Shown in pieces: positions 1-6,594 of a stretch of DNA of 8,780 nt. The stretch comes from an uncultured Ruminococcus sp. (GTDB lineage: Bacteria; Bacillota; Clostridia; Oscillospirales; Acutalibacteraceae). The stretch lies in assembly GCA_902783815.1 (NCBI GenBank), contig CACZSM010000205.1:1-8780 (forward strand), read 5' to 3'. A model generated the notes under the pieces. That model saw only the letters and a list, made by a program, of their open reading frames with translations. It was not told the DNA's origin and did no database searches. The position numbers were made by a program, and so were the translations under genes. The stretch's first letter is position 1. Each line of letters begins with the position of its first letter.

Positions 1-855
1 AAAAAGACCGGCAATATGAATATACTGTTCAGTCCGGAGTTTCTCAGGGAGTCAAAAGCGCTTTTTGATAATCTCTATCCGAGCAGGATAATTGTCGGTA
101 CAGATATGAATGATGAAAGACTGATAAATGCTGCACATACATTTGCAAAACTGCTTCAGGAAGGTGCAATAAAGGAAAATATAGATATACTGTATATGGG
201 CTTTACAGAAGCAGAAGCTGTAAAGTTATTTGCCAATACATACCTTGCACTGAGAGTTTCCTATTTTAATGAGCTTGATACATATGCAGAGATGAAAGGT
301 CTTGACACAAAGCAGATAATAGACGGAGTATGTCTTGATCCGAGAATAGGCAGTCATTATAATAATCCCTCATTCGGATATGGCGGATATTGTCTGCCGA
401 AGGATACAAAGCAGCTTCTGGCGAATTACGGAGATGTTCCGGAGGAGCTTATCAGGGCAATAGTTGAGAGCAACAGGACAAGAAAAGACTTCATTGCAGA
501 CAGAGTTCTCCGAAAAGCAGGCTATTACGGCTATTTTGACGATAATGAGTTTTTACAGGCACCGGAAAGACCGCCTGTAATCGGTGTTTACAGACTTACG
601 ATGAAAAGCAATTCAGATAATTTCCGTCAAAGCTCGATACAGGGAGTAATGAAAAGGATAAAAGCGAAGGGTGCTGTAGTAATAATATATGAGCCTACGC
701 TTGAGGACGGTTCAACATTTTTTGGCAGTAAGGTTGTAAACGACATAGAGAAGTTCAAAACGGAAACAGATGCTATTATAGCGAACAGATATGATCCGGT
801 GCTGGATGATGTTGAAGAGAAGGTATATACAAGGGATATTTTCAAAAGAGACTGA
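1..855 (+). CDS. ugd: UDP-glucose 6-dehydrogenase, C-terminal part (5' end outside window)
   Basis: Oxidises UDP-glucose to UDP-glucuronate with two NAD+ in the cytoplasm, supplying an acidic sugar donor for the polymer. The reading frame is open from base 1 (codons for KKTGN before the first ATG at 16), so that ATG is internal and the N-terminal Rossmann domain lies upstream; by comparison with the family about 130 residues are missing. Counting from the ATG at 16, the family active-site residues are present: the two Glu of PEFLRE (8, 12), Lys70 and Asn74 in the central helix (AVKLFANT), nucleophilic Cys126 in GGYCLPKDT (codon 391-393) and Asp130. The spacing Lys-Asn-Cys-Asp matches the well-studied Streptococcus pyogenes enzyme. 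The C-terminal UDP-binding domain follows, with YRLTMKS and DNFRQSSIQG motifs. The frame is intact to TGA at 853-855. The glycosyltransferase gene follows after 27 bases, probably in the same operon. Family assignment is very secure. Confidence 0.96.
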   Translation, partial: KKTGNMNILFSPEFLRESKALFDNLYPSRIIVGTDMNDERLINAAHTFAKLLQEGAIKENIDILYMGFTEAEAVKLFANTYLALRVSYFNELDTYAEMKGLDTKQIIDGVCLDPRIGSHYNNPSFGYGGYCLPKDTKQLLANYGDVPEELIRAIVESNRTRKDFIADRVLRKAGYYGYFDDNEFLQAPERPPVIGVYRLTMKSNSDNFRQSSIQGVMKRIKAKGAVVIIYEPTLEDGSTFFGSKVVNDIEKFKTETDAIIANRYDPVLDDVEEKVYTRDIFKRD

Positions 856-882
856 TTTATTCGGAAAAGGGAGAATGAACAA

Positions 883-1941
883 ATGGCCGGTAAGGTTAAG
901 GTGCTAATGTGCGGTTCGGAGCTTGGAGTAAGAGGGGGCATGGTATCGGTAACGAAGAACTATCTCGGATATAAGGACTGGGAGGAATTCGATATACATT
1001 ATATTCCGACACATACTGAAAAGAATAAGCTGATAGTAGCGTTGTATTTTGCAGTTGCGTATTTCAGGGTATTTTTCACGGCTGTGTTCGGACATTACGA
1101 TATACTGTACCTACATACTGCGGAAAGAGGCAGCTTCTACAGAAAAGCAATGCTTGTAAGGACGCTCAGGAAATTCGGTATAAAGACAGTAATGCACCAT
1201 CATGCCGGAGAGTTCGAGCTTTTCTATTCCGGATTGTCGGAAAAGAAGAAAAGGTATGTAAATAAAACATTGAGTCTTGCTGATCTTAATATTGTACTTA
1301 GTAAAAGGCTTATTTCAATGATAACAGATAAGGCTCCTGATGCTAAGGTAAAGGTGCTTTACAATGCTGTGCATACCTACAGTGAAAATCCGTATAATAA
1401 GGACGCATCAAATATACTATTTCTGGGAAGGCTTGGAAAAAGAAAGGGGACATATGATCTTCTTGATGTCATAAAGCGTCTTGATGACAGGCTGCCTGAG
1501 AATATAAAGTTTTACCTGTGCGGCGACGGAGAGGTTGAAGAAGTCAGGAAGAAAACAGAAGAATACGGGATATCTCACCGTATAGCGCATATTGGCTGGA
1601 CAGTAGGCGAGCAGAAAGCAGAATTTATGAAAAATACTATGCTGAATGTATTGCCGTCATATAATGAAGGTCTGCCGATGACGATACTTGAAACAATGGC
1701 TTATGGCATACCAAACATCAGTACAAATATTGCCTCGATACCGGAGGTAATACGAGATGGTGAAAACGGCTATATGATAACGCCCGGAGATAAGGATAAG
1801 TTAGAGGAAAGATTGTATGAGCTTTGCACCGACAGAGAAAAAAGAAACAAAATGAGTGAAATATGCTGGAATGATATAACCAAAAACTTTGCACTTGATA
1901 ATCATATCAATAAACTGAAAGGATATCTCAGAGAATTATGA
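883..1941 (+). CDS. Glycosyltransferase, GT4/GT-B fold
   Basis: Cytoplasmic glycosyltransferase of 352 residues that should transfer a sugar from a nucleotide donor to the lipid-linked repeat unit. The N-terminal acceptor domain begins with a beta strand and a glycine-rich loop (GVRGGMVSV, about 15-23). The C-terminal donor domain begins with LGRLGKRKG (181-189), then LCGDGE (212-217), and carries the E-x7-E signature of retaining GT4 enzymes as Glu262 and Glu270 in NEGLPMTILETMAYGIP. The length is usual for the family. The ATG at 883 is chosen because a purine-rich AAAAGGGAGA (865-874) stands 8 bases upstream. The hydrophobic stretch at 50-70 is probably a membrane-associating helix region of the acceptor domain rather than a true transmembrane segment. 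The stop overlaps the next start (ATGA at 1938-1941), pointing to translational coupling. Donor and acceptor sugars and linkage cannot be read from the sequence. Confidence 0.93.
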   Translation: MAGKVKVLMCGSELGVRGGMVSVTKNYLGYKDWEEFDIHYIPTHTEKNKLIVALYFAVAYFRVFFTAVFGHYDILYLHTAERGSFYRKAMLVRTLRKFGIKTVMHHHAGEFELFYSGLSEKKKRYVNKTLSLADLNIVLSKRLISMITDKAPDAKVKVLYNAVHTYSENPYNKDASNILFLGRLGKRKGTYDLLDVIKRLDDRLPENIKFYLCGDGEVEEVRKKTEEYGISHRIAHIGWTVGEQKAEFMKNTMLNVLPSYNEGLPMTILETMAYGIPNISTNIASIPEVIRDGENGYMITPGDKDKLEERLYELCTDREKRNKMSEICWNDITKNFALDNHINKLKGYLREL

Positions 1942-3104
1942 ATAAACAAAACAAGGGCAGAGTAGGCATATGTGCCTGCTATGATACGCTTAATTACGGA
2001 AGTATGCTGCAGTCCTTTGCGACCCAGTATGCCATAGACAGCTTCGGTTATGACAGTGAATTTATAATCTACAAGAAAAAAAAGACTCCTGCATTTATAA
2101 TAAAACAGCTTCCGAGATTGCTTAACAGGAATCTTATGTCTGATAAGATGCTTGTTCTGAGGAAAAAACAGGCTATGAAAAAGCATCCGGACATCAAAGC
2201 AAAGGATGAGATCAGAAAAATATCATTCCGCAGATTCCAGAAGAAGTATTACAAGAAATTCTCTCCGGTGTATTACGGCTTTGAGGAGCTTTGTGAAAAA
2301 GCGGCTGATTACCAGTCAGTAGTTGTAGGCAGCGACCAGCTCTGGACTCCGGGAGGTCTTGCAAGCAATTTTTATAATCTGATGTTCGTACCGGATGAGG
2401 TCAATAAGGTATCGTATGCGACAAGCTTCGGAGTCAGCAGTATTCCGTGGTACCAGACAAAGAGGACAGGGGAATTCCTGAAAAGAATAGATCACATAAG
2501 CGTCCGCGAGGTAAAGGGCGCAGAGATAGTCAGAGAAATGTCCGGAAGGGAAGCAAAAGTAGTGGCTGACCCTACACTTCTTCTGACAAGGGATGAATGG
2601 CTTGAAGAAATACCGGAGAAAAGACTTGTAAATGAGCCTTATGTTTTTTGCTATTTTCTCGGAGAGAATGAATCTCATAGGGATGCAGCGGAAGAATTTG
2701 GAAAAAGCAGGGGGCTGAGTATTGTATGTACTCCTCATCTTGACAGCTTTGTTCAGAGAGATGTGAATTTTGGCGATCATCAGATGTTTGATATTGCTCC
2801 CGATGACTTTGTGAACCTGATACGGGGAGCTGAATATATACTGACAGATTCATTCCACGGATCAGTTTTCAGTATAATCAACCAAAAACAGTTTTTAACA
2901 TTCAACCGTTTTGCAGAGGGAGCGAATTCCCGTAATTCAAGAATTGACAGTCTTTGTTCGCTGCTTGGTCTTGAAGACAGAAGGTATCAGGGGGATGCTG
3001 CAAAGGTAATGGATACTATAGATTATAAAGCAGCAGATGAAAAATTGTCTGCGCTGAGAAATGACTCACTGAAATACCTTGAAGATTCATTAATTGTTGT
3101 ATGA
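1938..3104 (+). CDS. Polysaccharide pyruvyl transferase family protein (first of two)
   Basis: Member of the polysaccharide pyruvyl transferase family (PF04230 type), 388 residues. Family members such as CsaB, WcaK and Pvg1 transfer pyruvate from phosphoenolpyruvate to a sugar as a ketal. The visible family pattern is CYDTLNYGSMLQ near the N-terminus (14-25), GSDQLW (131-136), SFG (163-165), ISVRE (187-191), DPTLLL (211-216) and TDSFHGSVFSI (303-313), where the His matches the conserved C-terminal active-site region. The start overlaps the stop of the preceding glycosyltransferase gene, so the two are probably co-translated. A lysine/arginine-rich stretch (46-106) separates the N-terminal motif from GSDQLW. 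The soluble sequence shows no signal peptide or membrane segment, so cytoplasmic action on a lipid-linked intermediate is expected. Family membership is clear. Pyruvylation itself is inferred, because many genes of this GSDQ(I/L)W subgroup in gut bacteria are uncharacterised. Confidence 0.9.
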   Translation: MNKQNKGRVGICACYDTLNYGSMLQSFATQYAIDSFGYDSEFIIYKKKKTPAFIIKQLPRLLNRNLMSDKMLVLRKKQAMKKHPDIKAKDEIRKISFRRFQKKYYKKFSPVYYGFEELCEKAADYQSVVVGSDQLWTPGGLASNFYNLMFVPDEVNKVSYATSFGVSSIPWYQTKRTGEFLKRIDHISVREVKGAEIVREMSGREAKVVADPTLLLTRDEWLEEIPEKRLVNEPYVFCYFLGENESHRDAAEEFGKSRGLSIVCTPHLDSFVQRDVNFGDHQMFDIAPDDFVNLIRGAEYILTDSFHGSVFSIINQKQFLTFNRFAEGANSRNSRIDSLCSLLGLEDRRYQGDAAKVMDTIDYKAADEKLSALRNDSLKYLEDSLIVV

Positions 3105-3119
3105 TTCGGAGATGAAAAA

Positions 3120-4025
3120 ATGTCAGGATACGAGGATGTATTGGTAAGCGCCATAATAATTACATATAAAAGACCTCTGGAGATACTCAGCAGAGCGATA
3201 AAGAGTGTTATAAACCAGACTCACCGCAAGACAGAGATAATAGTTGTAAATGACTATCCGGAGGACAAGGAAAGCGTAGAAAAGATAAGGGAAATGATAG
3301 ATAGTTTTCATGATGACCGTATAAGCTACCTTGTGCATGAGAAGAACAGCGGTGCCTGCAAAGCAAGGAATACGGGCATAAATGCGTCGAAGGGAAGTTT
3401 TATTGCGCTTCTTGATGATGATGATGAATGGCTGCCCAGAAAGCTGGAGCTTCAGCTTGAGGGCTTCACAGCTGATGATGTAGGAATGGTTTACAGCCCG
3501 TTTTACAATAAGACGGACGATTCCGATGGAGTTGTAACAGTAAGGGAAACGAAATCCGGAGATCTTCTGGAGGAGCTTTTGCTTGATAACTGTATAGGCG
3601 GATCATCCATGACGACAATGCGAAGAGAGGTATTTGACAAGTGTGGATTGTTCGATGAAAACCTGCAGTCATCACAGGACTATGATATGTGGGTAAGGAT
3701 AGCGGAGAAATACAAGGTGAATTATGTAGGCGAGCCGCTTACGAGAAGATTTCTCATGGAGGATTCCATAACCAAAAGCTATGAGAAGAAAAAACAGGGC
3801 TTTCTTGCATTTTATAGCAAACATAAGCATCTTTATGATAATTATCCTTCGGCGTATAATTATATCGGGAACCGTACTGCAAATAAATGGATAGAGATGG
3901 GTCATATAAAGGATGGATGGGAGCTGCACAGACTTGCAGCAAAAGTCAAGCCTTTTTCAAAGTATAATTTTACAGAGCCTGTCAAGGGACTTATAAAGTA
4001 TATATTCAAAATAAGAAAATATTAA
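3120..4025 (+). CDS. Glycosyltransferase family 2 (GT-A fold)
   Basis: Inverting GT2-type glycosyltransferase, 301 residues, cytoplasmic. The N-terminal GT-A domain shows SAIIITYKRP (10-19), the nucleotide-binding VVND (42-45), NSGACKARNTGI (76-87), and the metal/donor-binding acidic cluster DDDDEW (99-104), the DXD equivalent. QDYDMWVR (186-193) is the region of the catalytic ED-type motif. The C-terminal part after about 215 is basic and helical, ending KYIFKIRKY, and may lie against the membrane. The ATG at 3120 is preceded by CGGAGA (3108-3113). The gap from the previous stop is 15 bases, so the gene should be transcribed with it. An AT-rich intergenic region follows, making this the last gene of the upstream block. 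It would add one sugar to the repeat unit; which sugar cannot be told. Motif set and length are ordinary for WcaA-like GT2 enzymes. Confidence 0.93.
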   Translation: MSGYEDVLVSAIIITYKRPLEILSRAIKSVINQTHRKTEIIVVNDYPEDKESVEKIREMIDSFHDDRISYLVHEKNSGACKARNTGINASKGSFIALLDDDDEWLPRKLELQLEGFTADDVGMVYSPFYNKTDDSDGVVTVRETKSGDLLEELLLDNCIGGSSMTTMRREVFDKCGLFDENLQSSQDYDMWVRIAEKYKVNYVGEPLTRRFLMEDSITKSYEKKKQGFLAFYSKHKHLYDNYPSAYNYIGNRTANKWIEMGHIKDGWELHRLAAKVKPFSKYNFTEPVKGLIKYIFKIRKY

Positions 4026-4052
4026 GTTATTTTGTTTATAACTCATTTTTTT
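4025..4052 (+). terminator. Weak intrinsic-terminator-like hairpin after the GT2 gene
   Basis: AGTTAT (4025-4030) and ATAACT (4038-4043) form a 6-bp stem with a 7-base loop, followed by CA and a run of seven T (4046-4052). It begins on the last base of the GT2 stop codon. The stem has a single G-C pair, so termination would be weak or partial; the position and T-run are what make it worth noting. In an 18% G+C stretch a chance match is quite possible. Confidence 0.3.
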
Positions 4053-4095
4053 AATTCTGTTATTTTTATTTGTGCAATGTTTTTTTTAATAAGTG

Positions 4096-4124
4096 TAGAT
4101 TTTTCTGAAAATATATGTTTTAAT
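4096..4124 (+). promoter_or_regulatory. Candidate extended -10 promoter for the polymerase/pyruvyl transferase/flippase block
   Basis: TATG-T-TTTAAT (4114-4124) is a TRTGn extended -10 element with a hexamer matching TATAAT at 5 of 6 positions. Seventeen bases upstream is a poor -35, TAGATT (4096-4101, 3 of 6). Transcription would begin near 4131, giving a leader of about 45 bases before the TTG start at 4177. Extended -10 elements can work with a weak -35, which supports the call, but the surrounding AT-richness makes chance matches common. Confidence 0.42.
4099..4113 (+). promoter_or_regulatory. CodY-box-like palindrome
   Basis: ATTTTTCTGAAAATA matches the known CodY operator consensus AATTTTCWGAAAATT at 13 of 15 positions, differing only at positions 2 and 15; the core TTTTCTGAAAA is perfect. 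It overlaps the -35 and spacer of the promoter candidate ending at 4124, where a bound repressor would block RNA polymerase. CodY senses branched-chain amino acids and GTP in many Firmicutes and controls capsule genes in some of them. Whether this organism has CodY cannot be seen here. Confidence 0.4.
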
Positions 4125-4162
4125 AGGAGTGTATGTTGAAATCTGCATGACATCCTTTTGGT

Positions 4163-4179
4163 AGGAGGAAAATTTTTTG
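4163..4179 (+). promoter_or_regulatory. Strong Shine-Dalgarno fixing a TTG start
   Basis: AGGAGG (4163-4168) stands 8 bases before TTG at 4177-4179. The in-frame codon TAG at 4162-4164 rules out any start further upstream, and the next in-frame ATG is about 100 codons into the protein, past conserved membrane segments. TTG is therefore the only reasonable initiator. Confidence 0.85.
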
Positions 4180-5334
4180 AAGTACTTAGGTTCGGTTCTG
4201 CTTTACGGACTGAATGCAGCTTTTGTATTCTTTTGTGTGAAGTATGCGCGATTATATAGAGATAAAAAACATATATATTATTTGCTGATATTGCTTGCAG
4301 TTTTTGTTCCGTCTGTACTTGGCGGAATACGCTATGGAATAGGTACGGACTATTTCGTCCGCTACCTTCCGGATTATCAGATACTTGAAAATGACCTGTG
4401 GGGAAAAACGAGAGTTGAATTCGGATTTGAGCTTATCGGAAGGATAACAGTTCTTTTTGATCTCGGATTCCAGTTCATGCTGTTTATTGTGCAGCTTCTG
4501 ACAAATGGTTTTATTCTGGCAGCATTGATGAGGTATGAAAAGGAGATCGATCCGGAGCTTGGAATGTTCTTCTATATGCTGTTGTATTATCAGTGTTCGT
4601 ATAATCTTGTGCGGCAGTGTTTTTCAATGGCTATAGTTTTCTATGCGCTAAGATATGTAGAGGAACGGAAACTGTTAAAATTCCTTCTTGTGTGTGCGAT
4701 AGCTGCAACGATACATTTGTCATCGTTTGTTGTATTTTTTGTATATTTTCTTGAGGCTGTATGGACACGAAAGAAATACCGGTACATAAAGTGGATTGTG
4801 TTTGCGTTGCTTCTCAGTATTATATTCTTCTTTGAACCTATTTTTAATATGCTGAATAAGTTTCTTCCTATAGATTATTATTCAAGATATATAACAGATT
4901 CCCATATCGAAGATATAAGTGCTTACTTTTTCATTAAGTGGTTTTTTTATCTTGTTCCCGGCACTGCTATTATATTATACAGGAACCGCGGTAATAAAGA
5001 GGTGGATCCGCCGTACCTGAAAAGATATAGATTCTTTCTTGCATATACTATATGCGGATTCCTGCTGTCAATTACATCGTATATGGAATCAAAGCATGAA
5101 GGACTTAATGCGTTTTTCAGAATTTCGTATTATTTCAATATGGGACTTATCTATCTTATACCAAGACAATGTAAGCTTACCAGTACCAGACTTAAATTCC
5201 AGGGTCTGAAACAGAAGGTAAAGCTGTTCAGTACGATGGCTGTGGTATTCATGCTCGTTATCTGGTATTATGAGTATTTCGTAAGAGGACAGAGCATGAC
5301 AGTTCCGTATCAGTCTATATTCAGCGTAAGTTGA
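4177..5334 (+). CDS. EpsG/Wzy-type polysaccharide polymerase
   Basis: Polytopic membrane protein, 385 residues, of the EpsG family of Wzy-like polymerases, which join flipped repeat units on the outer face of the membrane. Roughly ten hydrophobic segments are visible, for example at 4-22, 34-50, 98-117, 128-140, 166-194, 204-219, 252-267, 285-300, 315-329 and 352-366. Family hallmarks are GGIRYGIGTDY (49-59) just after the second segment, NLVRQCFSMAI (143-153) and IHLSSFVV (179-186). The Arg residues of these motifs are of the kind thought to contact the acidic substrate in Wzy proteins. Translation starts at TTG with a strong Shine-Dalgarno. The next gene begins 13 bases after the stop. A weaker start codon could keep the amount of polymerase low. 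The family is clear; the linkage made is not. Confidence 0.88.
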   Translation: MKYLGSVLLYGLNAAFVFFCVKYARLYRDKKHIYYLLILLAVFVPSVLGGIRYGIGTDYFVRYLPDYQILENDLWGKTRVEFGFELIGRITVLFDLGFQFMLFIVQLLTNGFILAALMRYEKEIDPELGMFFYMLLYYQCSYNLVRQCFSMAIVFYALRYVEERKLLKFLLVCAIAATIHLSSFVVFFVYFLEAVWTRKKYRYIKWIVFALLLSIIFFFEPIFNMLNKFLPIDYYSRYITDSHIEDISAYFFIKWFFYLVPGTAIILYRNRGNKEVDPPYLKRYRFFLAYTICGFLLSITSYMESKHEGLNAFFRISYYFNMGLIYLIPRQCKLTSTRLKFQGLKQKVKLFSTMAVVFMLVIWYYEYFVRGQSMTVPYQSIFSVS

Positions 5335-5347
5335 CAGGAGTGAGTGT

Positions 5348-6574
5348 ATGTCGGAAAAGGGCTATTATCTCATATTCGGCGCCCAGATGGTAAATAAGGG
5401 CGCGCAGGCAATGCTTTTTATCACTGTTTCCGAGATCAGAAAGCGTGATCCGGACGCAGAGATCGTTGTATTTATTTATGACAAGTGGAAATCCTCGGAG
5501 GACCCGGAAATTTATAATATGCGTTTTGTTCCGATAACTATGAAACAAATGATGAATCTGTCCGGTACGGCATTTTCAAAGGCGTATGTTATCGGTAAAA
5601 GAGCAAAGATCAGCAAGGACGATCCGAAACTCAGGGAAATTGACGGCATACTTTCAAAGTCTGTAATGGCATTTGACATAAGCGGATATGCCTTGTCAGA
5701 CCAGTGGGGAGTAAACAGTTCCCTGTTTTTCCTGAGTAAGTTTGCGATGCTGGAGCATTATAATATCCCTTCGTATATACTTCCACAGTCATTCGGACCG
5801 TTCAATTACGGATCAGCTGTAAAAAATGCTCTGATAAAGCATTATACAAAGAAGTATCTTAAATATCCGAAGCTGATATTTGCAAGGGAAAAGGAAGGCT
5901 ATGATTGTCTTACAGAGGACATGGGACTTAAAAATGTCCGGCTTTCAAATGATCTTGTTCTGCAAAGCAATAATGTGGATATCAAGGCGATATACAGGAA
6001 TATTCCGGATTTTCGTGATTTTGAAACAGGAAGTTCGGATAATGTGGCAATAATACCGAATTCAAGCAATGACAGATACGGCGACAGCCAGAAAATACTA
6101 AAACTATATGACGAGCTTATAAAATGGCTTCTTGAAAGGAAAAAGAATATTTATCTTCTTTCACATTCAAGTCAGGATCTTGGAGTATGTAAAAAGATAC
6201 TTGAAAACTATAAGGATGAAGGCTCGGTTCATCTTATTGAGGCTGATCTGAATTGTATTGAATATGGAATGTTCATAAGGAAATTTGACTATATAATAGC
6301 TTCAAGGTTTCATTCGATAGTTAATGCTTTCAAGGAGCATATACCATGTATTGCACTTGGATGGGCTGTAAAATATGAGGAACTGCTTGATCTTCTCGGA
6401 CAGAAGCAGTTTAATTTTGATGTCAGAGCTCTTGACGGCTTTGAGGCATTTTTTGAGGCAGCTGAAAAAATGGATGGTTCTTATTCAAAGCAGTCCGAGA
6501 TCATAAAAGAAAGACTTGCAGAGGTTCAGAAAAGTTCATGCTTTAAGTTTTTGGACGATGTTATAAAAACATAA
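5348..6574 (+). CDS. Polysaccharide pyruvyl transferase family protein (second, WcaK-like)
   Basis: A second member of the pyruvyl transferase family, 408 residues, clearly unlike the one at 1938-3104. It opens with LIFGAQMVNKGAQAML (8-23), the NxGA(Q/E)A pattern typical of WcaK/AmsJ-like members. Then follow ISGYALSDQW (111-120), LPQSFGPF (145-152), FAREKEG (178-184), SNDLVL (200-205), LSHSSQD (271-277), ASRFHSIVNAF (318-328) with the conserved SRFHS His region, and LGWAVKYEEL (337-346). No signal peptide or membrane segment is seen, so it should act in the cytoplasm on a nucleotide sugar or lipid-linked acceptor, with phosphoenolpyruvate as the expected donor. The ATG at 5348 follows AGGAG (5336-5340) by 7 bases. 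It sits between the polymerase and flippase genes and is probably co-transcribed with both. Fold family is secure; pyruvylation activity is inferred. Confidence 0.91.
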   Translation: MSEKGYYLIFGAQMVNKGAQAMLFITVSEIRKRDPDAEIVVFIYDKWKSSEDPEIYNMRFVPITMKQMMNLSGTAFSKAYVIGKRAKISKDDPKLREIDGILSKSVMAFDISGYALSDQWGVNSSLFFLSKFAMLEHYNIPSYILPQSFGPFNYGSAVKNALIKHYTKKYLKYPKLIFAREKEGYDCLTEDMGLKNVRLSNDLVLQSNNVDIKAIYRNIPDFRDFETGSSDNVAIIPNSSNDRYGDSQKILKLYDELIKWLLERKKNIYLLSHSSQDLGVCKKILENYKDEGSVHLIEADLNCIEYGMFIRKFDYIIASRFHSIVNAFKEHIPCIALGWAVKYEELLDLLGQKQFNFDVRALDGFEAFFEAAEKMDGSYSKQSEIIKERLAEVQKSSCFKFLDDVIKT

Positions 6575-6594
6575 TTGAGGGGTCGGGCGTAGGA

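Larger units (their letters stand above)
4026..4176 (+). other. AT-rich intergenic region splitting the polysaccharide locus
   Basis: This 151-base gap has 35 G or C bases (23%), and only 19 in the first 105. All other gaps inside the cluster are under 30 bases. It carries the hairpin at 4025-4052, T-rich tracts (including eight T at 4080-4087), a CodY-like palindrome (4099-4113), an extended -10 promoter candidate (4116-4124) and the Shine-Dalgarno of the polymerase gene. No open frame of useful length and no RNA gene were seen. Confidence 0.85.

Noticed and set aside
16..855. ATG at 16 as the true start of a short dehydrogenase
   Set aside because: The frame is open to base 1 and the protein would lack the NAD-binding Rossmann domain; the gene is simply cut by the window edge.
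627..941. 104-codon minus-strand open frame across the dehydrogenase/glycosyltransferase junction
   Set aside because: Low-complexity Ser/Thr/Phe-rich product typical of an antisense shadow; no ribosome site or promoter seen for it.
4133..4150. Five-codon frame (MLKSA) with AGGAG just upstream, possible leader peptide for the polymerase gene
   Set aside because: The AGGAG is only 3 bases from the ATG, and the predicted transcript would start near 4131, leaving the site outside the RNA. No regulatory codon run or alternative hairpins were seen.
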